Below, piece after piece: positions 51,796 to 60,604 of a stretch of DNA of 64,000 nt. Under the pieces are notes generated by a model. The model was not told the DNA's origin. It saw only the letters and a program-made list of their open reading frames with translations, and ran no database searches. Made by a program: the position numbers and the translations under genes. How positions within the stretch are numbered: position 1 is the stretch's first letter; each line of letters opens with the position of its first letter. The stretch comes from CAWIJJ01 sp963836405 (GTDB lineage Bacteria; Acidobacteriota; Terriglobia; Bryobacterales; Bryobacteraceae). The stretch spans positions 124,001 to 188,000 of the forward strand of contig CAWIJL010000002.1 in NCBI GenBank assembly GCA_963836405.1. Reading direction: 5' to 3'.

Positions 51796-52657
51796 GAGCG
51801 GAACCCCCTTCGGCCAGCATGCTGTACAGAAATGGCGCAGCGCCAATTAGAAAAGCCGCGAGGATGGCCCCGGCCATCAGATCAACCGTGTAGTGATATC
51901 GAAGATAAACTGTAGCAAAAATGATGCAAACGGTGTAGCCCAAATACGCTTTGAAAAGACCTTTTGATACCAGGCGGCTACCCCAACAGGCGAGAATGGT
52001 GAGCTCGGTATGGCCGCTCGGGAAGCAGTCGTAGTGGGCGGATTCGAGCCGATCGAGGGTGGACTGCATGGCGGCGAACAGCCAGTCGCCGCGCAGTGGG
52101 ATGTGTTGCAGCGAGGCCAGCAGGAAGCGCGGGCCGCGCGCCGGCACAAGCAGATAGCCGATGTAAGAGGTGAGGAAACCCAGGGCGATCAGAAAGGCCA
52201 AGTACTGGAAGGAGGCGAAGTCGCGGCGGCGCCAGAGGAGAAAGGGCACGAGGAGAACGGCGGGAATGAACAGGGTATAGACGGTCTGGAGGAACACGGT
52301 GAGGGCGGGATATTGGAAGCGCTCGAGCCACACGGTGGGGTGGGCGCCCCAGATGCGGTAGTCGACGGCGGCCAGCCACTGGTCGGCGCTGCGGTGGCGA
52401 ATGGCGGGGATGAGGACGGCCATTTCCCTGTAACAAGAGGCTACGTAGGGCAGCGGATACCAGTTCCGGAAAATCCAGGTGGAAGGGTTGGGGCGCCGGA
52501 TCTCGAACAGCATCAGGGCGATGGCGGCGAGGTGGACGGCGAGCTGGAGGCCGGGCAGCGGAAGATGGGACCACCAGCCGGCAATCAGGAGACAGACGAA
52601 GAGCAGGTAGGCCAGGATTACTTTGTCGACGGGCCAGAAGCGGGTCCCGGCAGGCAT
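51782..52657 (-). CDS. PAP2/Aur1-like membrane phosphatase or phosphosphingolipid headgroup transferase
   Basis: About 291 residues with six membrane segments. The PAP2 catalytic signature is VPARGPRFLLASLQHIPLRG, YDCFPSGHTELTILACWGSR and VYLRYHYTVDLMAGAILAAF, with the two histidines and the Asp of HYTVD. That last arrangement resembles Aur1/IPC synthases, which move a phospho-headgroup onto ceramide. Setting in a sphingolipid-like operon favours that over phosphatidate phosphatase. ATG 52657 is taken as start. TTG 52678, close to AAGGAGG, is an alternative that overlaps the upstream gene. Confidence 0.7.
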   Translation of the reverse strand: MPAGTRFWPVDKVILAYLLFVCLLIAGWWSHLPLPGLQLAVHLAAIALMLFEIRRPNPSTWIFRNWYPLPYVASCYREMAVLIPAIRHRSADQWLAAVDYRIWGAHPTVWLERFQYPALTVFLQTVYTLFIPAVLLVPFLLWRRRDFASFQYLAFLIALGFLTSYIGYLLVPARGPRFLLASLQHIPLRGDWLFAAMQSTLDRLESAHYDCFPSGHTELTILACWGSRLVSKGLFKAYLGYTVCIIFATVYLRYHYTVDLMAGAILAAFLIGAAPFLYSMLAEGGSALAKR

Positions 52658-52662
52658 CGGTT

Positions 52663-53622
52663 CTAGTAGTTTAACCAACCGGCCTCCTTGTACCATGCCA
52701 GCGTGTGGGCAAGGCCCTCATTTACGGGGGTGGGGGCGGTGAAGCCCAGTTCGGCGGCGGCGCGGGACGGGTCGCAGGTCCAGTGAAGGCAGAGCGCTTC
52801 GCGGATCTTGTCGCGGGAGACGATGCCGGGGCGGCGGCGCAGGCGGGCCCAGAATTCCGCGCCCAGCCCGGCGGCGAGAGCCAGTGGAACGGGCATGGTG
52901 AGGGTGCGGGGACTTCGGCGCACGATGGCGGCGGCGGCGGCGCCGAACTCGCTCCATGTGAGGGCCTTGGGGTGGGACAGGAAGTACGCTCCCCGGGCTC
53001 GGGGGTCGCGCGCGCAGGCGATGAGTCCGCGCACCAGGTCATGGACGTAAATGGCGCTGAACCAGCGGGGGCCGCCGGCGATTTCGATGACGAGCCCGCG
53101 GCATACGGACTGAAGAAGCTGGAAAACGTCTGTATCGCGGGGACCGTAAACCACCGGCGGCCGCACAATGACGGCTTCGGGGATAGCGCTGCGGACGGCC
53201 TGTTCGCCCTGGAGCTTGGAAATGCCGTACTGGCTGACGGGATGGGGCTCGGCGTCTTCGCGGAGAGGGACGCCGTCGGGACTGGGGCCGATGGCGGCGA
53301 GAGAACTGACGTGAACGAAACGCAGTGGGCGGCCGGCGGCGGCCAGCGCGAGATTTCGGGCGGTGCCGGCGTTGCCGGTGTAATAACCGGCGGGCGCGAG
53401 GGCTTTGGTGGTGCCGGCGAGGTGAATCACAACATCGACGCCATCGAGAGCCTGGTGCAGGGAGTCGGGGCGGGACAGGTCGGCCAGAACGGTTTCGGCG
53501 GCGGAAGGCAGCGCAGTGTGGGCAGGGCGGCGGAGCAGACAGCGGACGGGCTCGCCGGAGGCGCACAGGGTTTCGACCAGGTGGCCGCCGATAAAGCCGG
53601 TGGCCCCCGTCACCAGAATCAC
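52663..53622 (-). CDS. NAD-dependent epimerase/dehydratase (CerR-like)
   Basis: GTG 53622, overlapping the DUF3047 stop, gives 319 residues of extended-SDR type. The Rossmann loop is LVTGATGFIGGHLVETL near residue 4. LADLSRPDSLHQALDGVDVV, VSSLAAIGPSPDGVP and the active-site pair QYGISKLQGE (YxxxK) follow, then VIVRPPVVYGPRDTDVFQLL. In Caulobacter, CerR of this family reduces the ketone during ceramide synthesis. Here context suggests the same job, but the substrate is not shown by sequence. Confidence 0.78.
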   Translation of the reverse strand: MILVTGATGFIGGHLVETLCASGEPVRCLLRRPAHTALPSAAETVLADLSRPDSLHQALDGVDVVIHLAGTTKALAPAGYYTGNAGTARNLALAAAGRPLRFVHVSSLAAIGPSPDGVPLREDAEPHPVSQYGISKLQGEQAVRSAIPEAVIVRPPVVYGPRDTDVFQLLQSVCRGLVIEIAGGPRWFSAIYVHDLVRGLIACARDPRARGAYFLSHPKALTWSEFGAAAAAIVRRSPRTLTMPVPLALAAGLGAEFWARLRRRPGIVSRDKIREALCLHWTCDPSRAAAELGFTAPTPVNEGLAHTLAWYKEAGWLNY

Positions 53623-54311
53623 AGGGGTGCGTTGCGGAAGGCGACTTCTCCGAAGTAGCTCTCCGCGACGGTGCCGGTATGTTGAGAGTTGACCTGGAGC
53701 CGCAGACCCTTCACGCGCGGCGCCGGTTTTCCGTAGGCCTTCTGGTAATCTTCGGCTACGTTGTGCGATTCGGGCATCCAGCGGTTCAGGTCGGCCGCGC
53801 CGGACTGGCAGACCCGGGCAAAAATGTGGAGAAAGGGAATGGAGCTGGCGTTCTGGAAGACGCCTTTCGGAGCCGTGGAATCCCAGATGTAGGTGAGCAC
53901 GCGGCGGTCGCTGAAGGCGACCAGGACCTGAGCGGCTTGGTCGTCGGTGGCGGCGCGGCGAAAATCGCCGCCTTCGGGAAGCTGGGTGACCTTCCACCGC
54001 CAGCTCAGGAAAGGGGTTTCGGCGGGGTCGATGTCGAGGCCGCGTTCGAGAGCGAAGGAGGCTTTGACGCTTTTGAGGCGCAGGCAGCCCGGCTCTTCGG
54101 GGGAGCATACGGAAACGAGGGGGATACCGCGGTTGACCTTGAGCTGCCAGCCGGAGGGCAGGCGGCCGCTGGGCAGGTTGGCGGCGTCGAGGACGATGAC
54201 GGCGAGTTGCGCCGGATGGGCCGCGGACAGGAACAGGAGCGCAGCAAGAAGGAGCGGAAATTTCCTCAGATAACCTCTCAGACCGGCCCGCGAGAACGAG
54301 CGCTTCTCCAT
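53619..54311 (-). CDS. DUF3047 secreted protein at the head of the lipid operon
   Basis: 230 residues with an N-terminal signal or anchor (LRKFPLLLAALLFLSAAHPA). The body LPSGWQLKVNRGIPLVSVCS, ETPFLSWRWKVTQLPEGGDF, DQAAQVLVAFSDRRVLTYIW and HNVAEDYQKAYGKPAPRVKG matches DUF3047, a family of beta-rich secreted proteins of unknown role. It begins the minus-strand operon and overlaps the CerR-like gene by four bases. Divergent uppS lies about 150 bases away. Confidence 0.75.
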   Translation of the reverse strand: MEKRSFSRAGLRGYLRKFPLLLAALLFLSAAHPAQLAVIVLDAANLPSGRLPSGWQLKVNRGIPLVSVCSPEEPGCLRLKSVKASFALERGLDIDPAETPFLSWRWKVTQLPEGGDFRRAATDDQAAQVLVAFSDRRVLTYIWDSTAPKGVFQNASSIPFLHIFARVCQSGAADLNRWMPESHNVAEDYQKAYGKPAPRVKGLRLQVNSQHTGTVAESYFGEVAFRNAPL

Positions 54312-54464
54312 TCAATACTACCGCATCGCGGCATCCAGGAGCAGTGTGGAACATCCGGTTGGAGGCGGGCCGGCAGGCGGCGCTGAGATGAATGTTACGG
54401 GCGTCGCGAACGGCCGGTGCTGCATCCTCTTTTTCGGCCAGGCTGTTATCATGAGGATTACTTC

Positions 54465-55301
54465 ATGAAGGCATTACTGGAAACGCTCCAGCCCGGGGAC
54501 AAGGATTCGGAACTCGTACGGGCTCTGGACCCGGCCCGCCTGCCGAAGCATATCGCGGTGATCATGGACGGGAACGGGCGCTGGGCGGGGAGGCGACGGC
54601 TCCCGCGGGTGGCAGGCCACAAGGCGGGGGTGGTCCCGGTACGGGTGACGGTGGAAACGTGCGCGCGGCTGGGAGTGAAGGTGCTCACGCTGTACGCCTT
54701 TTCCGTGGAGAACTGGAAACGGCCGCGGCACGAAGTGGAAACGCTGTGGCGGCTGCTTCGATATTATCTGCGGCAGGAATTGCCCGAACTGCAGAAGCAC
54801 GATGTGCGGCTACAGGCCATCGGCCGGCTGGATGCGCTGCCGCCGCAGGTCCGGCGGGAACTCGAGTCGGTGGTGGAAGCGACGTCGGCCAACCGCGGGT
54901 TGCTGGTGAACCTGGCGATCAATTACGGCGGGCGCGCCGAGATCGTGGATGCGGTGAACTCCATACTGGAGATGGCGCGTCTGGACGGCAGCATTGCGAC
55001 GCTGAAGATCGACGAGGACCTGATCGCCACCAGCCTGTACACGGCAGCGTGCCCGGAGCCGGACCTGCTCATCCGCACGTCGGGGGAGATGCGGATCAGC
55101 AATTTCCTGCTGTGGCAGATTGCCTACGCCGAGTTGTACGTGACGGAAACGCTGTGGCCGGACTTCTCGCGGACCGACCTTCTCGAGGCTTTGCTGGCCT
55201 ATCAGAAGCGCGACCGCCGCTATGGCGGGCTGAGCGGCGTTGAGCTCGACGGCGGAACGGGTTCCGAAGCGGATCTGATCGAAGCCCTTCGCTCCTCATG
55301 A
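54465..55301 (+). CDS. uppS: Isoprenyl transferase (undecaprenyl diphosphate synthase)
   Basis: UppS extends farnesyl diphosphate with cis-isoprene units to the C55 carrier of cell-wall precursors. ATG 54465 (KALLETLQPGDKDSELVRAL) has GAGG eight bases upstream. Motifs: HIAVIMDGNGRWAGRRRLPR with the catalytic Asp, LTLYAFSVENWKRPRHEVE, INYGGRAEIVDAVNSI and LLIRTSGEMRISNFLLWQIA. The C-terminal ELYVTETLWPDFSRTDLLEA is conserved. Length is 278. It overlaps cdsA by four bases. Confidence 0.95.
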   Translation: MKALLETLQPGDKDSELVRALDPARLPKHIAVIMDGNGRWAGRRRLPRVAGHKAGVVPVRVTVETCARLGVKVLTLYAFSVENWKRPRHEVETLWRLLRYYLRQELPELQKHDVRLQAIGRLDALPPQVRRELESVVEATSANRGLLVNLAINYGGRAEIVDAVNSILEMARLDGSIATLKIDEDLIATSLYTAACPEPDLLIRTSGEMRISNFLLWQIAYAELYVTETLWPDFSRTDLLEALLAYQKRDRRYGGLSGVELDGGTGSEADLIEALRSS

Positions 55302-56071
55302 AGCGGATTCTGACCGCCCTGGCGCTGATCCCAATCGTTGTCTACGTGGTGTTGTGGGCCAACGTGTGGATCTTTCTTGGCGTGGTGACGCTGGTGGCGT
55401 GCCTCTGTTACCGCGAATACGACGGCATTGCGAGCGCGTACGGATTCGGGGCGCCGGGACCGGTGGGATACGGCGCGGGCCTGCTGATCCTTTTCTGGCG
55501 CGGCGATCCGTGGCTGCCGATGGTGCTGCTGGCTCCGCTGGCGCTGGTGCTGGTGATGCGAGCGGAGAACCTGGCGCAGTCGCTGCCGCGGGCGGCGATG
55601 CTGATTGCGGGCGTGGTTTACGTTTACGGCTGCTGGCGCTGTGCGATCGCCCTGCGGGAAGTGAACCGGCACTGGCTGATGTTCGCGCTGCTGGTGAACT
55701 GGGTGGGGGACATGGGCGCTTACTACGTGGGGCGCAACCTGGGGCGTCACAAACTGGCTCCGCGTGTGAGTCCGAACAAGTCGTGGGAAGGGGCGGTGGG
55801 TTCGGTGGCGGCCTCGCTGCTGATCGCGTCGGCTTACCTGCTGCGCTTCATTCCCGAGCTCGGCGTGGCGACGGTGGCGCTGGTAACGGTGGCGTCGAAC
55901 GCGACCGGGCAGGTGGGGGACCTGGCGGAATCGGCGATGAAGCGCGGCGCCGGAGTGAAAGACAGCGGCGGCATCCTGCCGGGGCACGGAGGCTTTCTGG
56001 ACCGGGTGGACAGCACGCTGTTCGTGCTTCCGGTGCTCTACGCGCTGGTCCGGCTGCTGAGCCCGGCGTAA
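55298..56071 (+). CDS. cdsA: Phosphatidate cytidylyltransferase
   Basis: CdsA makes CDP-diacylglycerol, the precursor of phospholipids. The 257-residue membrane protein has about seven segments. The CDS signature spans VSPNKSWEGAVGSVAASLLI and GQVGDLAESAMKRGAGVKDS followed by GGILPGHGGFLDRVDSTLFV. uppS-cdsA is a common gene pair. Together with the divergent sphingolipid-like operon it makes this a lipid-biosynthesis cluster. Confidence 0.95.
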   Translation: MKRILTALALIPIVVYVVLWANVWIFLGVVTLVACLCYREYDGIASAYGFGAPGPVGYGAGLLILFWRGDPWLPMVLLAPLALVLVMRAENLAQSLPRAAMLIAGVVYVYGCWRCAIALREVNRHWLMFALLVNWVGDMGAYYVGRNLGRHKLAPRVSPNKSWEGAVGSVAASLLIASAYLLRFIPELGVATVALVTVASNATGQVGDLAESAMKRGAGVKDSGGILPGHGGFLDRVDSTLFVLPVLYALVRLLSPA

Positions 56072-56225
56072 AGGGCGGCGGGGGCGGGTGAGCTCAATCG
56101 TGAAGACGGCGATCCTGGCGCTTCGGCTTATACTGAATCAGATCCTGAGGTCCGAATTAGGAATCCCGGCACAAATGGGTTTGAGGGCTGAAAGTCCAGG
56201 AGCGTGTGCACCGGGGGAGGCAGAG

Positions 56226-56453
56226 ATGTCGAAAGTAGTAATTGCCTGATTCCTGGGAATCATCGGACTGTGTATAGGTTTTGCAGTTGGCGAAGGTTCT
56301 GGCTTAGTTGCGGGGTTTGTGACGCTGGGAGTCTATTGTTTCGTTTGTCAGTTCTTGCCTCGCGCAAGAACGCGAACGCATACCGTCAGGATTGGCCAGT
56401 TATGTTGTCGCTGGATGCAGCCTGGCTCTACATACTCGGTGTCATGTTTTTGA
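56226..56453 (+). pseudogene. Small membrane protein interrupted by TGA
   Basis: GGGGGAGG six bases before ATG 56226 is an excellent ribosome site. The frame reads MSKVVIA, meets TGA at 56247-56249, then continues FLGIIGLCIGFAVGEGSGLV and AGFVTLGVYCFVCQFLPRA as a membrane helix pair, to TGA 56451. A single tryptophan codon mutated to TGA would explain it. The rest of 56072-56520, between cdsA and the IS element, has only a second short frame with a good ribosome site (ATG 56466, MSFTPKVQR). Confidence 0.45.
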
Positions 56454-56520
56454 AGGAGAGGCAGAATGTCATTCACTCCCAAGGTCCAGCGATAGTACTC
56501 GCCACCTGCGGAGCGATTTA

Positions 56521-58498
56521 GCCGAAGTTCCGCAGTTGTAGCGACTCGACGACTTTTTCAGCCAGTTCGAAGGCGGTTGAAGCCGGAAAACATGAAGGCC
56601 GCCGTTTGTTTCCAACACCGGATTGCCGCGGCTCGGTCTCGTCATTTGCAAAAGCCGATGTAGTGACGACCCACCCTCTTGAATCGGACTCGAAGATCCG
56701 TAATATGGAGCCATGTACGTGCGGCGCTGCTACCGAAAGAAGGATGGCAAGCGTCACGCGTACTGGGCTCTGGTGGAGAGCTATCGCACGGCACGCGGAC
56801 CGCGACAACGCGTCGTGGCCTGGCTGGGCGCGATGGACGAACAGGGGCGCCTGGGAGTGAAGCGTTGCGCCGAACAAACGGCCTCACAGCAGCGCAGCTT
56901 GTTTCAAGAGAATCCGCCCGAATGGATGGAAGTCGATGTGAATCGCGTGCGTGTCGAACGCAGCCTGAAGTTTGGCGGTCCCTGGTTGGGTCTGGAGTTG
57001 CTGCACCGACTGCAGCTGGATCGCTTTCTGGCCGAGACGCTGCCAGAGGGACGGGAAGAGATACCTTGGCCCCTGATGGCGATTGTGCTGGTGCTCGGGC
57101 GGCTGTGCGATGCCTCCAGCGAACTGCACCTGGCGGAGCGGTTTTACGAATCCAGCGCGCTGGTGGATCTATTGAGCGTGCCGGCCGAGAAGGTCAATGA
57201 GGATCGCCTGTACCGGGCGCTGGATGCGCTGCTGCCGCACAAGCCGGCGCTGGAGAAACATCTCAAGGAAAAGCTCGGGGAGCTGTTCGATCTGGATTAC
57301 GATCTGCTGCTGTATGACGTGACCAGCACGTACTTTGAAGGGCAGGCGGAGAAGAACCCGCAAGCCCAGCGGGGCTATTCGCGCGACCATCGCCCGGACT
57401 GCAAGCAGGTCAACATCGCGCTGGTGGTGAGCCGCTGCGGCATGCCGCTGGGATATGAACTCTTCGCCGGCAATCGCCATGACTCGACCACATTGGAGGA
57501 GATCGTTGAGCACATCGAAGGCCTCTACGGGCGGGCCAACCGGATCTGGGTGATGGATCGCGGAATGGCGGGCGAAGACAACATGAAGTTCCTGCGCGAA
57601 GGAGGGCGGCGCTACATCGTCGGGACGGCGAAGAACTCGCTGCGCAAGTTCGAACGAGAATTGCTGGCCGAGGACTGGCGGCTGGTACATGAAGGATTGG
57701 AAGTGCGCATCGCGCCGGCTCCGGGCGGAAAGGAAGTCTTCATTCTGTGTCGAAGCGCGGAGCGGCGGGTCAAAGAGCAGGCCATGCACGAACGTTTCGA
57801 GAAACGCATCGAGGAAGGCCTGCGGAAAATCCAGACCAGTTGCCAGAAGAAGAAGCAGAAGCCGGTGACGATCGCCACGCGGGTGGGTCGCATGCTGGGG
57901 CGCAACACGCGCGCGGCGGCGCTGTTTGATGTAACGGTGGAAGCCGACGCCGACGGCTTCGCGCGCCTGCGGTGGTCCAAGGTGGAAGCATGGCGCGAGT
58001 GGGCCCGGTTGAGTGAGGGCTGCTACCTGCTGCGCAGTAACGTCACCGATTGGAGCCCGGAAGATCTGTGGCAGGCTTACATCCAGTTGACCGAGGCCGA
58101 GGCGGCGTTTCACATTCACAAATCCGACCTGGCGATCCGCCCGGTGTGGCATCAGAAAGAGCGCCGCGTGCAGGCGCACATCCTGGTCTGCTTTTTGACT
58201 TATGTTCTGTGGAAGACCTTGGCCGCGAGTTGTCGGCAAGCGGGACTGGGCGATGAACCGCGGCGAGTCTTCGAGGCGCTGTCGGAGATCGCGGTGGTCG
58301 ACGTGGTGCTCCCAACCAAATCCGGAACAGAGATTCGCAAGCGGTGCATCGGCCTGCCGACCGAGCATCAGCAGATCCTGCTTCAACGGCTCGGCCTGCA
58401 TCTGCCCACAGCGCTGGGACGCGCGGCAATGTAGTGGAAACTTGCCCATGCCGCCGTTGATACCAAAGACTTTATTCGCTCAACTGCGGAACTTCGGT
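56521..58498 (+). mobile_element. IS1634-type (IS4 superfamily) insertion sequence
   Basis: CCGAAGTTCCGCAGTTG at 56522-56538 and its reverse complement at 58481-58497 are the terminal inverted repeats (17 bp perfect). They enclose one full transposase gene. The ends are flanked by TTTAG on the left and TTAAC on the right, so no convincing target duplication is seen. The element looks intact and recent. About 190 bases separate the left repeat from the gene. Confidence 0.88.
56713..58434 (+). CDS. IS1634-family transposase
   Basis: 573 residues, MYVRRCYRKKDGKRHAYWAL at the start. The DDE acids can be placed in LLYDVTSTYFEGQAEKNPQA (first Asp), RIWVMDRGMAGEDNMKFLRE (second Asp) and the helix with YIQLTEAEAAFHIHKSDLAI (Glu), followed by the typical RVQAHILVCFLTYVLWKTL. 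The reading frame is uninterrupted and of family length. It is the sole gene in its element. Confidence 0.93.
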   Translation: MYVRRCYRKKDGKRHAYWALVESYRTARGPRQRVVAWLGAMDEQGRLGVKRCAEQTASQQRSLFQENPPEWMEVDVNRVRVERSLKFGGPWLGLELLHRLQLDRFLAETLPEGREEIPWPLMAIVLVLGRLCDASSELHLAERFYESSALVDLLSVPAEKVNEDRLYRALDALLPHKPALEKHLKEKLGELFDLDYDLLLYDVTSTYFEGQAEKNPQAQRGYSRDHRPDCKQVNIALVVSRCGMPLGYELFAGNRHDSTTLEEIVEHIEGLYGRANRIWVMDRGMAGEDNMKFLREGGRRYIVGTAKNSLRKFERELLAEDWRLVHEGLEVRIAPAPGGKEVFILCRSAERRVKEQAMHERFEKRIEEGLRKIQTSCQKKKQKPVTIATRVGRMLGRNTRAAALFDVTVEADADGFARLRWSKVEAWREWARLSEGCYLLRSNVTDWSPEDLWQAYIQLTEAEAAFHIHKSDLAIRPVWHQKERRVQAHILVCFLTYVLWKTLAASCRQAGLGDEPRRVFEALSEIAVVDVVLPTKSGTEIRKRCIGLPTEHQQILLQRLGLHLPTALGRAAM

Positions 58499-58581
58499 TA
58501 ACTTGGCGCGGTCGTGGCGTCTCTGACTGCAAGACGAACTTCCTGATATTCGCCCTGGCTGGGCGGCCGTATGTTTAACCC

Positions 58582-60522
58582 CTATTGCCGGGGCGCGGGC
58601 GCCGGTGGCTGTTGGGGGGCCGGCGGGTTGGCGGGGATCGGGCTGGGCGGCCGCGATACCACACCGCGATAGGCCTCGTCGACCGAGATGTCATGGTTGG
58701 TCAGAATCTGGCCGGTGGAGCGTTCGAGGTCCACGGTGGCTTTGGCGTAAGCGGCTTTGGCGGCCACTTCGTTCGATTCGGCCAGCGTCAGCGCCTGCTG
58801 GTCCTGGATCACGAGGTAGATGGTGGACGCACCGAGCTCCAGTTTCTTCTGCTCGGCGTCCAAGGTCTGGGCTTGCAAGGTGCGCTGTTTGGTCGCGTTC
58901 TGATACTGGGCGCGGGCCTGGGTGAGGGCGATGAGGGCGTTCTGGACGTCCACGCGCACCTGGTTTTCCTGGCGCTGAAGGCCGAGCTGCTGCTGGCGGT
59001 AGGTGAGCTCGTCGTTGACCACCTGGGCCTGGGCGGTCCGGTTGCGGAGAGGGATATTCAGGTTGAAGCCCATGCCGTAGTTGGGGAAGTTGCGCGCGAA
59101 CAACTGGCTAAGCACGGTTCCATAGCCGCCGACGAAGAACGGATTATTGGTGTGGACCGTTCCGGCGGGGGCTGGCAGCACATTCGGCTGTCCGGCGAGC
59201 GCGTTGTTGGTGAGGTTCACGAACAGGTCCACCGAAGGCAGCAGGGCGCTTTTGGAACCTTTGATGGTCAGTTCCTGGTTGCGCATCTGAATCCTGGTCT
59301 GCGAGAGCTCGGGCCGCGAGGAGAGGGCCATCGCCACCATGTCCTGGATGGGCGAAACGGGCTCCACGGCGGGGATGTTGATCTGGTCGGTGGGGATAAT
59401 GTGGGCGGCGGCTATGGACGGGCTGGAGACGCCGGTGCGGCTGAGGGCGGTCTTCAGAATCGTTTCCTGCTGGAGCACGCGGGTCTGGGCCAAGGTGAGC
59501 TGCTGTTCGCTTAACGCGACCTGCGCTTCGGCGCGCGTCACCTCGATAGGGGCCAGGGTGCCCACTTCCACCTGGCGCTGATTGTCCTGAAACAGCTTGG
59601 TGGCCGAAGCTACGGCCTCGCGGGCGACGCGGACGTTTTCGTTGAAAGCGACCAGATCCCAATAGAGGTTCATGATGGCGGCCACTGTGGTCTGCACCTG
59701 GAGCTTGAAGGTGAGGTCGGAAACCTCGCGGTTGTTGCGGGCGATTTTGATCTGCCGCGAATTGACGCCCGGGCCGAAGCCCTGCAACAGGCGCTGAGTG
59801 ACGACAAGGGCGAGCGATCCGCTGGTGGAGGGGTTGAAGTCGTTGCGCGGGTTGTTGCTGGTGACCGAGTTGTTGTTCATGCCGAGGCTGACCGAAGTGC
59901 CGGTGAGGAATCCTTTCTGCACGCCGAAGTTGCGGATGTCCTGGCGCTGGATCAGAAAGTTGGTGCCGGTGATGAAGGCGCTGCTCTGGGGCGAGGTGTT
60001 ATGCGCCCAACTCAGCGTGCCGGTGAGGACCGGGTCGAGGTTGGGGATCGAGGGGCCGCTGTTACCGCCGCCCGCGCCTCCTCCTCCCGCCACGCCGGTG
60101 TTCTGGAGGGGTGCCCCCACCGCGTTCACCGAGGCGCTGCTCGGTCCGGAGGTAACGGCCGTGGAAATGTTTCGGGCCGCGGCGCCGGCTTGGGAGGCGA
60201 AGATGGCGGTTTCAGCAATCTGGGGGAGGTAGCGCTGGATGGCGATATCCAGGTTGTTCTCGAGCCCGAGGGCGATGGCGTCCTGCAAAGAGAGGTAGAG
60301 GTTGCCGCCGCGCAGCAGGGCCTCGATGCGCCCGGAGTTGGCCAAGCCGGGGGGCGGAATTTCCGGTGCGTGGTAAGGATTCGTGAACCTGCCGATGAGG
60401 CCACCGGATTCCCGCTGGCTGAGAGGACCGACGGCCTGAGGCGGGTTCGGCGCGTCCGCGGCAAACACTCCCGAAGGCGCCGCTAGAATCACGGCGCACA
60501 GTAAAGACAGATGGCGTTTCAT
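58582..60522 (-). CDS. TolC-family outer-membrane efflux protein
   Basis: About 646 residues. ATG 60522 gives a signal peptide (KRHLSLLCAVILAAPSGVFA); the frame also allows 60531. Two OEP-type repeats follow: LYLSLQDAIALGLENNLDI and later LTLAQTRVLQQETILKTALS, and RPELSQTRIQMRNQELTIKG to the second set YRQQQLGLQRQENQVRVDVQ. A long Gly/Asn insert occurs near residues 120-160 and a Pro-rich tail at the end. TolC proteins form the outer-membrane channel of RND or ABC exporters; no pump gene is adjacent here. Confidence 0.88.
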   Translation of the reverse strand: MKRHLSLLCAVILAAPSGVFAADAPNPPQAVGPLSQRESGGLIGRFTNPYHAPEIPPPGLANSGRIEALLRGGNLYLSLQDAIALGLENNLDIAIQRYLPQIAETAIFASQAGAAARNISTAVTSGPSSASVNAVGAPLQNTGVAGGGGAGGGNSGPSIPNLDPVLTGTLSWAHNTSPQSSAFITGTNFLIQRQDIRNFGVQKGFLTGTSVSLGMNNNSVTSNNPRNDFNPSTSGSLALVVTQRLLQGFGPGVNSRQIKIARNNREVSDLTFKLQVQTTVAAIMNLYWDLVAFNENVRVAREAVASATKLFQDNQRQVEVGTLAPIEVTRAEAQVALSEQQLTLAQTRVLQQETILKTALSRTGVSSPSIAAAHIIPTDQINIPAVEPVSPIQDMVAMALSSRPELSQTRIQMRNQELTIKGSKSALLPSVDLFVNLTNNALAGQPNVLPAPAGTVHTNNPFFVGGYGTVLSQLFARNFPNYGMGFNLNIPLRNRTAQAQVVNDELTYRQQQLGLQRQENQVRVDVQNALIALTQARAQYQNATKQRTLQAQTLDAEQKKLELGASTIYLVIQDQQALTLAESNEVAAKAAYAKATVDLERSTGQILTNHDISVDEAYRGVVSRPPSPIPANPPAPQQPPAPAPRQ

Positions 60523-60604
60523 TTCAGGCATGGCTAGACTCCCGACCCGGGTTCCTGTGAGACTTCGACGCTCCGGTATAAGTTCAATGTTATGCTAGCG
60601 CTTT

